A DNA stretch of 64,000 bases from Sambucus nigra (lineage: Eukaryota; Streptophyta; Magnoliopsida; Dipsacales; Adoxaceae), in contig OX422207.1 in assembly GCA_949130495.1 (NCBI GenBank), positions 712,724,456 to 712,788,455 on the forward strand, read 5' to 3'. A model generated the notes under the pieces. It worked only from the letters and a program-made list of their open reading frames with translations, did not search any database and was not told the origin of the DNA. A program made the position numbers and the translations under genes. How positions within the stretch are numbered: the first letter of the stretch is position 1; the number at the start of each line of letters is the position of its first letter. Positions 1 to 9,962 of this stretch are shown piece by piece.

Positions 1-1860
1 TTTGCCTCCCGCAAGCTTAAGCCGCATGAGAAGAATTACCCCACCCACGACCTGGAGTTAGCAGCAGTCGTCTTTGCATTGAGGATATGGAGGCACTATT
101 TATTGGGAAAGAAATTCCGTTTGTTCACAGACCACAAGTCGTTACAGTACCTGTTCACTCAGCGAGAGCTGAATATACGTCAGCGCAGATGGCTAGAGTT
201 TGTGAAGGACTACCAGTTCGACATACAGTATCATCCGGGAAAGGCCAACGTAGTTGCTGATGCGTTGAGTCGTAGACCGGTAAACGAAGTAGCAGACGTC
301 TGGAAAGCAAAGTGGAAGGAGTTAGGCCACCAGGACGCAGTAGCCCGTTCTTTCATATCCGTGATGTCAGTCACTCCCGAGATTGTTACGAGGGTGATAC
401 AGGCACAGACCACAGACCCGTTTTGCCGGGAGCAGATTGTACGACTTCTAGCCGAGGGTGCTGAGTCCTATTCTATTAGTTCTGATGGAGGTTTGCGGTT
501 TAATGGGATATTGGTGGTTCCAGAAGGAGCAGAATTACGTCATGCAGTGATGACTCATTCTCATGGGTCCCGATTTGCAGAACATCCGGGAGGCGATAAG
601 ATGTACCAAGATATGAGGAGGCAATACTGGTGGAGTGGGATTAAGAAGGACATTGCTGAGTTCGTGTCCAAGTGTTCTACCTGCCAGCTGGTGAAGGTGG
701 ACCATCAGAAATCGTGAGGATTGCTTCAGCCATTGGAAGTACCCGCGTGGAAGTGGGAGAGTATTTCCATGGATTTTATTACAGGGTTGCCTACATCACA
801 GCGGGGCCACGATTCTATCTGGGTGATTGTAGACCATTTGACCATGGTGGCTCATTTTCTACCGGTGCAGACAGATTACACCACGGGTCAGTATGCTCAG
901 TTGTTCATCGCTGAGATTGTCAGATTACACGGGGTGCCCCTGAATATTGTGTCAGATAGAGACAAGATTTTCGTGTCACGTTTTTGGGAAATCTTTCAGA
1001 AGGCTATGGGTACTGAGTTGAGACTGAGTTCAACTTACCACCCACAGACAGATGGACAGACAGAGCGTATTAATCATATGTTAGAGGATATGCTACGCAT
1101 GTGTGTTCTCGATTTTGGAAGAGGTTGGGAGCCACATCTTCCACTGGTAGAGTTTGCCTATAATAACTCTTATCAGTTCACGATTGGCATGGCTCCATTT
1201 GAGGCTTTGTATGGCAGGCCTTATCGTTCCCCAGCTTGTTGGCTCGAAGTGGAGGATAACAAGTTGCTAGGACCAGAGGTAATTCAGGAGACCTCCGCGA
1301 GGATTGAGATAATCAGGAGTCGCATTCGGATAGCCAAGGACAGGAAGAAGAGCTACGCCGATGCGAAACGGTTCTTCCGAGAGTTTAGTGTGGGGGACCA
1401 AGTGTTATTGCGTGTATCTCCTATGAAGGGAGTGATGAGGTTCGGGAAGAAGGGGAAGTTGGCTCCGAGGTACGTGGTACCATTTCCCATCATCGAGAGG
1501 ATTGGGCCGGTTGCATACAGGTTGGGACTGCCAGAACATTTACATCGCATCCACTATGTATTCCACATCTCGTCGTTGAGACGATACCTTCGGGATGATA
1601 TGGCCCATACTCACATTGCGATAGATGAGATCGACTTACAGCCTGATAGCTCTTACGAGGAGAGACCGGTGGCTATCCTAGACTATAGTGAGAGGAGATT
1701 GAGGTCGAAGATAGTTCCACTTGTGCGGGTCCAGTGGGAGCATCATAATGTGGAGGAATCCACTCGGGAGCGCGAGGCAGATATACGCGAGAGATATCCA
1801 CAGTTGTTTTTACCAGGTATGCCTTATTTTCCGAATTTCGGGACGAAATTCCGTTATTAG
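1..1860 (+). pseudogene. Ty3/gypsy chromovirus pol, 3' part (RNase H, integrase, chromodomain)
   Basis: The window opens inside a retrotransposon polyprotein read in frame 1. Seen in order: the RNase H end (YPTHDLELAAVVFALRIWRH, then FTDHKSLQYLF and the ADALSR motif near 250-280); the integrase zinc finger H-H-C-C (HSHGSRFAEHPGG to CSTCQ, 555-690); the DDE core with D at MDFITGL (about 770), D at SDRD (about 955) and E at GQTERI (about 1060); the GPY/F-like region (about 1380-1530); and a C-terminal chromodomain (VQWEHHNVEES to RERYPQLF, 1728-1809). The frame is open except for one TGA at 715-717, just after the zinc finger, where relatives have a sense codon; a CGA to TGA change would explain it. 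The end matches chromoviruses, probably the Tekay clade (inferred). The 5' part lies outside the window. Confidence 0.9.
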
Positions 1861-1870
1861 GGGGGAAGTA
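1860..1870 (+). other. Polypurine tract
   Basis: The purine run GGGGGGAAGTA begins with the last base of the pol stop codon and ends directly at the LTR's TG. This is where plus-strand DNA priming occurs in Ty3 elements. Confidence 0.8.
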
Positions 1871-4800
1871 TGTAATACCCCGTATTTTTATGCTATATTA
1901 ATTTGGGGATTTATTAAATTTAATGTGAGTGAATTATTTAATAAAAATCCGGAAATTTATTATGTTATAATTATTAACGTGACGAGAGTTAGTAATTATG
2001 AGAATTTTGTTGAATATTACTAATGAGCAAAGTAATATATTATATTGGTTATATTGAATGTCATGAGTGAGTTAAATGACAATTTCGAAAATTTAAGTCA
2101 GAACGTGCTCGTGTCGCGTCGGGACTAAATTTTGTTAAATAAAAAGTGAATATTTTATAAGTTTCCCATATGGTCGTTTTGAGTACGCCAACACGTCCGG
2201 AAGGGTCTAGATAGTCAGAAAAGTGTACCCGGGGGTGTAGTTTGGGTCTCGGAGCGTTTTTAGGCCTAATTAGTAACCCGGGAGGGCATTTTGGTCATTT
2301 TACCTTTTTGGGTAATTAAACCCACGAAAATACCAAGGGTTATATCAGATATCTGGATTTTCATCTAGGTTTAGAAACTCTAAACACAAGTGACGGCCAT
2401 AGGAGAGGGAAGAAGAAAGCTCCAAGGCAATCCAAGGCCCCAAAAGTCATCCGTTTGCACCACAACCACCACCACCGCGTAGGTCGCGCAACGGGCTACG
2501 CAACCACACCAAAAACATCTGCAAATCAGAATGTCGAAAATCCCAGGCAAGTGTTTATCTTGCTATTTTCGTTGGTGCAATCTCCATATTAGTTTAGGAA
2601 TGATTAGGGATGAATTATATGGAAGAAAACCCAATTTTTTATAGGAAAATCCATGTAGTATTGGTTGATATGATGATTCTGGAAACCCTTGCCATGTAGA
2701 GGAAATTAACCACGAAATTTTGATGATTATAAGAAAGAAATTCTGGAGAAAGATTTGTTAGAAAACTGTTTAAGAAAATTCTAGGGTTCTTGATAATTAG
2801 ATGTAATTTTGGGTGGAAATTTCATGTTTAAATGATGAATATGTACATGCCTTACGTTAGAAACATCTGGTATATTGTTATAATGTTAATAGTAGAATTC
2901 TTGGGACGTTTGGGGTTGGAAATCATGGATTTGGATGAAGAAAATTGGTAGAACCCGTAACTGCAATTCTGCAGAAATCAAAATACCTGCTTGATCGATC
3001 GATCGAGCATAGAGCTTCGATCGATCGAAGGTTCGATCGATCGAGTCCCAGACCTCGATCGATCGACCCCTCCTGGCAGACTCCTATTTCCCTTGTTTAA
3101 TTAGTTAAACTAAATTTATCGTGAAATAATTCTTGGGTATTCTTAATAAAATGTTTTGGGAGATAGGAAAGACCAGTAGGACATGTGAATAAGTGTTGGG
3201 GACGTTATTATAAGACGAGAAGTTTACTTTTGGGGTAATTATATAATGAACGATGAAACTACGTATTTCAAGTGAGAGATTACGGCGAATAGCTACGATA
3301 GTGAATAGAGTTATACCTACTGAATTTTCTACTTGGAAGGATAGAGTCCACGAGTGTTACGTAATAAGTGCGAAAACTCTTCGAGTTAAGGTTAGAGATG
3401 AAACCTTATATGTAATACTAATAATGTGAAATTAAGGATAAATGTTGAAATTTTGGGTGACGAGAGGAACCTATATTAATATGGTAAAAAGTGGTATACT
3501 TATATGATTGTGTGTACATATATTATATACATGTGAAAAACATACCGCGCTACTTGCTATCCTTGAGGTTACCGCGCTGGGACAGTCTTATCTCTATGGG
3601 ACCTTTATGGGGGATATTGACCTGTACCCTAGAAGATAGATATCCTTGGTACAGGCTATCGAATTGATAGTTCAGACGGTCCTAAGAGACGCGAGTATGT
3701 GCCATCCTCTTAGAGACTTCGAATCTATGCTTCGCCTCGATATTGTTTGTGTATGTGTTAATACAGTTTGAGAGTGATTCCGAATTTGTATTCACCTTGA
3801 TATGAGTGGTATGGGGTTTGGATAGTGGAAGTGTGCACGCACCATAGTTTTATTTGGAGTGATGTTATTATATATATATTATACGAGTAGTTAATATATA
3901 TATATATATATATATATATGAGATTTGGAAACTTGAAACTGCCTACTGTGATTTGATAAGTAGGGCATGGTTGATGACTCAAATGGTAAATACTTTTTTT
4001 GTGAAAGTATAATATGGCACTGGGAAACTTTTTAAATTAATAAAGCTAAAACGAGAGTTGTGTTGCTAATTGAAAGTATCTTGTTAAACGATGATATTGT
4101 TCGGTTTTGAAATCTTATGAGTAAGTTAAGATAAGCTATATTATTGGGAAGGTTAGTATGATAAAATGATAAGATAACCCGTTGGGAAGGTTAGTACGAT
4201 AGGCGTGCACGTTAGAAGAGAGGTGAGAATTTCTCAAGAGAGTGTCGCTCTAACATATTGTTGCATTGGCCTGAATCAATTTAAATACTTGCTAAACGTA
4301 TTTTAAATCAAACACACTTTCGAGCTCTGACTCGTTTTTCTCTCTCTCTCTCTCTTGTATATATATATATGTATTACAGGTGCCCAGCCACAGAGGCGTC
4401 TTGCTTAGGATCTCTTGGAAGGAACGCGCTGCAGCTTAGGTGGGAGTTGCAGGTCTCTTGATTAGACGACTTCGTTCATTCGGATCCACTCTTAGTACTT
4501 TCATTTAGTTGAGCATGTGTAGCTCTTTCTATTATTCCGTTGTTATTGGACATTTGTATTTCAGTTATTTCCAGTATTGTTACTATGGGTTTTATTCAGT
4601 TTGATTGTGTTACTTTATATTTCGCATGTTGACATTCGATTGACGAATGTTTTAAATTAATTGGACTATGTTGCAGATATTTAATGTGGTGTGATTCTTA
4701 CTTATTGAATGTTGTTAATAAAATAAATGATTTTCTTTAAATAAAATTTGGAAAGTATGTATGAAAATGGTTTTGACACTTAGCTTAATTATTTAGGGTG

Positions 4801-4916
4801 TTAAATTGGAAAATTTATTTTTATCGACAGTGATGCTGAGAATGAACCAACTATTTACCTTGATTTAATTTAATAAAGCAGTGATCGCCCGGTATTTAAT
4901 TAGGCGGGGTGTCACA
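1871..4916 (+). repeat. 3' LTR of the chromovirus (3046 bp)
   Basis: It starts TGTAATACCCCG and ends CGGGGTGTCACA; the end read in reverse complement is TGTGACACCCCG, so the ends form near-perfect short inverted repeats with TG/CA borders. The start follows the polypurine tract. The next five bases (GTTTG, 4917-4921) would be the target duplication, but the 5' LTR is outside the window, so this cannot be tested. Inside are a GATCGATC cluster (2993-3067), a TA microsatellite (about 3893-3919) and a CT run (about 4338-4355). No coding frame is seen. About 3 kb is long for an LTR but usual in some chromovirus families. Confidence 0.87.
2993..3067. repeat. GATCGATC palindrome cluster in the LTR
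   Basis: Four blocks of the self-complementary motif CGATCGATCG sit at about 2993, 3018, 3033 and 3055, spaced by short unrelated text. The same relative place in the LTR at 30759 holds a different palindrome. Confidence 0.85.
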
Positions 4917-6260
4917 GTTTGATAATTTGAAATTAATGTTAAGGTTCTATGAAAAAAAGGTAAAAACAAATCAAGAGAGAGAGAAAGAGGGAAAATAGAG
5001 AGGGGGAGGGGGAGGAGAGGGAGAGGAGACATGCATTTTATGTCACTTCTATTTCAAATGGATTCATTTCACATTTTTTGTGAAATGATCCAATTTCAGA
5101 TTTTACACATGAGCTAAAATGGGACAATTAATGAATCATTTCATTAATGAAATCAAACACAATTAATGCGCCAATTTATTAATGATTCAATTTACAATTA
5201 CGGGACAACCAAACGGGCCCTTAGTAAAAGTAGATTAATGACCTATCACAAACAAACAACAATCACCTAATAAATTCGTTAAAATTATGGGTTACTTATA
5301 TAAAAGTTTTTTCATTAGTCAATGCCCTAATTGGCAAAAATTATGGTTACTAAAACCCAAGTAATCGTTTTTTGAACTGCATTTTTAAACAAAGCACGGG
5401 GATAAGCTAAGAATTTTTTTAACATTTAAAATTCGGGGTATTTAACTTACCAAAAATAAAAAGCGGACCATTAAGAACTGAGGTTATTTAGTATTTGAGG
5501 TAAATTAGCCATTTGTATTTGTATATTAGGACCCATTAGTTTTCGTATTTGTTTATTAGGGTTCAAAATGAAAGGAAACCGTCAATTATCTCATTAAATC
5601 ATTAGTTAACTTATCAAAATCCAAATGATCTTCTTTGTCTATGGTTTAATTGTCTAACTCACCATTTAGTTTATTTACTTACTTAATAAAACATAAATTT
5701 AAAAAATATATTAACTCAAATACTGAATTTTATTCTTTATTTTTTTGGTTCAATTCATTACTCTTATCATAATTATATTACTAAAATTCAAAGATTAATA
5801 TTATGAGTACCAATTATATTTTCAAGTTAAATGACATAATATAATTAAAATATTATATTATCTCATTATTAAAATAAATATTATAATATTTAATGAACAA
5901 TAAAGATATGTGTACTCTCAAAATGTACCTTTATCCATATCCTCTGATTTAAATGTTTATATCTTATTGTTGTGAATTCTGTGAAGCCATATAATATAAC
6001 TTGTTTATATCTTGTTATTATCTTATTTTATACCCTTTAATGAATTAATGAGAATGTCCTATCGATATGACTGAATGATTTTTATAAGGGATAATTGCCG
6101 TGTCTAGGCGCCCGAGATTGAAAACGAGGGATATTTGGTAACCATTCATTTCATTCTCTCACCATCGAAGATATTTTTTTAAGCTTTAGCTACTACTAAA
6201 TGACTAGTACATTCATGCACGTCTCGGCCAATTTGGCAATAGCGAGAGAACAAAACAACA
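4917..6260. other. AT-rich intergenic DNA upstream of NRAMP, with a MITE end
   Basis: No coding frame is seen. A GA-rich run lies at about 4974-5030. The stretch at about 5035-5222 has inverted AATTAATGAA-type blocks and ends ACCAAACGGGCCCTTA, a terminus common to plant MITEs; the matching left end was not found and may have been lost when the LTR inserted. The last 150 bases before 6261 should hold the promoter and 5' UTR of NRAMP exon 1a, but I cannot place a TATA box with confidence. Confidence 0.5.
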
Positions 6261-6775
6261 ATGTTTGCAACGAACCATTCTGTTTCTCCACGTGAAATCA
6301 AAGACCAAGAAGCCGAGCGTTTCCTCTTGAACCAAGAAAACGATGAAGAAGAGGCATTGGAATCAATTGACGACGCTGTGGTCCCACTATTCACGTGGGC
6401 CAAGCTATGGAAATTCACAGGGCCCGGTTTTTTGATGAGCATATCCTTTCTTGATCCAGGAAACCTAGAAGGAGATGTACAGGCCGGTGCAGTCGCTGGT
6501 TACTCTCTGTTGTGGTTGCTCATGTGGGCCACTTTTATGGGGTTGCTCATCCAGCTCTTATCAGCCAGACTTGGTGTCGCCACTGGCCGCCATTTGGCGG
6601 AGCTGTGTAGGGACGCGTACCCTTACTGGGCCCGGCTTTTGCTGTGGTTTATGTCCGAGGTGGCCTTGATCGGGGCTGATATTCAGGAGGTCATCGGTAG
6701 TGCAATTGCTATCCATATTCTCAGCAATGGCTTTTTCCCACTTTGGGCTGGTGTTTTAATTACAGCTTCTGATTG
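6261..6775 (+). CDS. NRAMP: NRAMP metal transporter, upstream first exon (exon 1a)
   Basis: An intact first exon of an NRAMP-family divalent-metal/proton symporter. The ATG has the context AACAACAATG. The 171 complete codons give a 43-residue acidic cytosolic N-terminus, then TM1 with the metal-binding DPGN motif (residues 65-68), TM2, TM3 and part of TM4 (to LITASD). It ends with TG before the donor GTAACTCTCT, phase 2, identical in phase and donor to exon 1b at 9962. No second copy of exons 2-4 lies between the two first exons. Splicing to exon 2 at 10765 would give 515+137+653+225 = 1530 nt, a 509-residue protein. Against exon 1b I count by eye about 33 synonymous and 10 amino-acid changes over about 135 codons, which argues for selection. 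It is either an alternative first exon (favoured) or a very well kept truncated duplicate. Confidence 0.85.
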
Positions 6776-7614
6776 GTAACTCTCTTTACTATTCTATTAG
6801 GGGTGGTGATAATATTATACATATATGTTCGGTATAGATTCAAAGCGGGATAAAACCTGGTTTTTTCTTTAGCCACATTTTTTTTTTGAAATGATCGGTG
6901 TTCCAAACAATTCTTTCAAATAACATTAGGTGTTATACCTTGTGGTATAGGTCCTGTCAAAACACAATTCATTAATACTATTTGAGAGAGATTTGAAGAA
7001 TTTGTTTAGTACGCATAACACCACTCTTTTTTTTTTGTTCCATTTAGACTATAGCTTTTCTTTACGCAGTGTGACATGAAGCCAAAATGAAATTAATTGC
7101 CATGTTGAACAACATTGAAAAGAGTTCTTACTTAATGGACCCATAAAAAGTAATATTGTTCCAAGACAGTGACATTAAAAGGACCCACGAAAAGTAACAT
7201 CGGTAAAGGAAGAATTATAATAATAGAGAATTAAGATAAATATCATGTTCATTTTTATATTTAGATTTTTAGGACAATACTCTTCAAGTTTATAAATCTA
7301 GTCACTGTAGTACAATAACATTTATAAATCTAGCTCTTGTGGTACAATTGTCTTTATTCTTTTGGTCCGCGTCAGCGGTACCATTTTTCACCAATTTACA
7401 GGGATTAAATTTATAAAATTATATGAAGTGTCCTATTTTTATACATTTTAAGCATTATGAGGACCTTTTTCCAAAATCCCCTTATATTAAATGGACCATT
7501 CTTTTGTGAACAAAATTAGTTATGTACCTATTTTATCATCGTCAAACTAAAAAAAATGTAAGGGCAATTCTATAAAAGCTCGGTTTTATTAGGTTGCATG
7601 TGTGGGTTAGATGC

Positions 7615-7829
7615 AGAGGTCGATCCAGGAATTTATTGCGGGTGGGGCACAAACCATTGCCGAGGGTTTGGGGGCGGGAGCCCTCGAAATTTTTTTTAGG
7701 GTTAGAAAATTTTTGAATTTTTTTCGTTTTTTGGGTGGGGCACAACTCTAAATTTATAATTTTCATTTTGAATTTCAGATTTAGGGTGGGGCACTTGCCC
7801 CACCTTCCTTCCATGTGGATCCGCCCTCT
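7615..7829. mobile_element. Short TIR element (MITE, hAT-like by its ends)
   Basis: The left end AGAGGTCGATCCAGG and right end GTGGATCCGCCCTCT are near inverted copies. The inside contains GGGTGGGGCAC three times. Ends of the type CAGAGGCGGATCCA are common in plant non-autonomous DNA elements. Target duplications are not clear. Confidence 0.55.
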
Positions 7830-7906
7830 TTGATGAATCTTATATATCTTTTAAAACTCTCAACAAACTTTAATTCTATTTCATCCTGAGGTTGTCCATG
7901 TGGATC

Positions 7907-8023
7907 TCATATTTATCCGATCTTTGTCTCTTACTTTTCTATCAGTTTCTTTGTATTCCTCCCATATAATTTAGTCGATCTCTGTCTCTTACCTTTCTAT
8001 CAGCCCCTTTGTATTCCTCCCAT
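7907..8023. repeat. Two-copy tandem duplication, unit about 57 bp
   Basis: Two adjacent diverged copies share the order CGATCT(T/C)TGTCTCTTAC, TTTCTATCAG and CTTTGTATTCCTCCCATATA. Confidence 0.75.
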
Positions 8024-9381
8024 ATAAAAGGATACCTCAGCGTCATTAGAATTCTGGTAGGCATACATGAGCCCACCCATCACCCCAATCAAACCCCATT
8101 CTTAAATCCTGATTGCTATATATCATGCGGTACTACTATTAGTTGATACTAAAATGATTCATATTGTTCAATTTCGAACACATATATTCCTCTTAAAGAA
8201 AAGTATGATTGGTCAAACTATCATGCTTATTACTATAACATAACCTATATGGATAATTGATTTCATGATGTCTAAAAAATAAAAATAAAATGTGGGCTTT
8301 GTGGGTTTCAATCTCTTATTTCAATTATGAAATATAAAATACACTTTGCTCATTGATTTTTATGATATATTGGTGGATAGAAGTTTCATATGGGTTTGGA
8401 ATCTTTATGAGGGGCATTTTTGGTATATATAATAAATCTATGTAGGTCTCGAAAATTACTTTAAAGGTTGACTAGGATTAAATTACTTTAAATGCATTTG
8501 AATAATCACAAACATCTCCCTTGGTATTGCATGCCTACACCAACTCAATTACAATATATAGATAGACTCAAAGAAGGACCGACCATGATGAAACTTTGTT
8601 ACAAAAATGTTGTATCTAGTTAGGATTTCTATAATTGTATAAATAAGACTCCCTCATTATGAGGGCACATATTGACAATTTTTCATAACTTATACTCTTG
8701 TATTCATGGCTTTGACTTTCGGTTAGCAACCGTCACACTTCAAGCTTGTATATTGCCGTATCTTTCCCTACTATGTAAATACAATGCCTATTTACATTAG
8801 GCACCACACTCTAGGCTTAATTTGTGAATTGCAATATAGTAAATCTAATTCCCTTGCAGATTTGGTCGAGAACATTGCAAATATATGAGTTTCATCAAAA
8901 TTGAACCTATGGTTTGCGTGATATTAAATTTTAAAGTTGTAGCATTAAAATGATAAGAACTTAGCGTTTAAGCTAAGGAATCCGCCATTTAAAAAATATG
9001 ATTGTGTTTGTAACACTCCAAAAGGTGTGTTAGATTACATTAGTATTTATTTATCGTTTGATTGGGATCAAAATATTTTTAAAATAATAAATTTGTATTC
9101 AACTATTTGGGATTAAAATTTATTCACTATTTTTATTCAAAATCATATAAAAATACTCATTCACAATTTTATACAAATAAAAATTTAATTTTAAATATTT
9201 CACATATTTTACCCGAAACAAAACTGCCGTGGTCAATCGGCCGAGAAAATTGTCGTACTGAAATCTTCGATCTCTCCTCCTTCGACGCGTCGTTTTAACG
9301 TTGATCTAATTATCATTACACTAAAAATCACTCGAAGATGGGGTGTTTAGCAAAAACTAGACATTGTTGTACGAAACAACA

Positions 9382-9962
9382 ATGTCCAATTACACAACCA
9401 GCCTATCTGTTTCTCCACGAGAAAGCAAAGACCATACAGACCCAGACACCAAAAACCAAGAAGCCGACCGTCTCTTATTCGACGATGAGGCATTGGAATC
9501 CCCAATCAAGAAAAACGCGCATGAGAAGATCCTATCCGTTGATATAGAATCAGCCGACGACGGTGTGGTCCCGCCATTCTCGTGGGGGAAGCTATGGAAA
9601 TTCACAGGGCCAGGGTTTTTGATGAGCATAGCCTTTCTGGATCCAGGAAACCTCGAGGGAGATCTACAGGCCGGTGCAGTGGCAGGCTACTCACTGTTGT
9701 GGTTGCTAATGTGGGCCACTTTTATGGGGTTGCTCATCCAGCTCTTATCAGCCAGGCTCGGTGTCGCCACTGGCCGGCATTTGGCGGAGCTCTGTAGAGA
9801 GGCGTACCCCTATTGGGCCCGGTTATTGTTGTGGTTCATGTCGGAGGTGGCCTTAATTGGGGCCGATATTCAGGAGGTTATCGGTAGTGCCATTGCTATC
9901 AATATTCTCACCAATGGCTTTCTCCCTCTTTGGGCTGGTGTTTTGATTACAGCTTCTGATTG
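9382..9962 (+). CDS. NRAMP: NRAMP exon 1b
   Basis: It encodes residues 1-193 plus two bases of codon 194: a 66-residue N-terminus and TM1 to TM4. It ends GATTG before the donor GTAACTCTCT. The TG joins the T at 10765 to make Cys194. The N-terminus is 22 residues longer than in exon 1a, mainly a lysine/glutamate-containing insertion after EALES. Confidence 0.9.

Larger units (their letters stand above)
6776..9381. other. DNA between the two NRAMP first exons
   Basis: It begins with the splice donor of exon 1a. No other NRAMP exon was found. It contains a GGTCCGCGTCAGCGGTACC core at 7364-7382, a TIR element at 7615-7829, a tandem duplication at 7907-8023 and otherwise AT-rich unique-looking DNA. 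The bases just before 9382 should include the promoter and 5' UTR of exon 1b; AACAACAATG is shared with exon 1a. Confidence 0.6.

Noticed and set aside
1721..2023. 100-codon frame crossing the end of pol and the LTR start
   Set aside because: A shadow of the pol frame that runs through the polypurine tract into non-coding LTR.
2960..3070. CRISPR-like regular repeats at the GATCGATC cluster
   Set aside because: Spacing is irregular, units are short palindromes, and the setting is a plant LTR.
3758..3982. 74-codon minus-strand frame in the first LTR
   Set aside because: It is built on the TA microsatellite (ISYIYIY-type run) and lies inside an LTR.
6776..9381. A complete second NRAMP gene upstream
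   Set aside because: No second copies of exons 2, 3 or 4 were found between the first exons.
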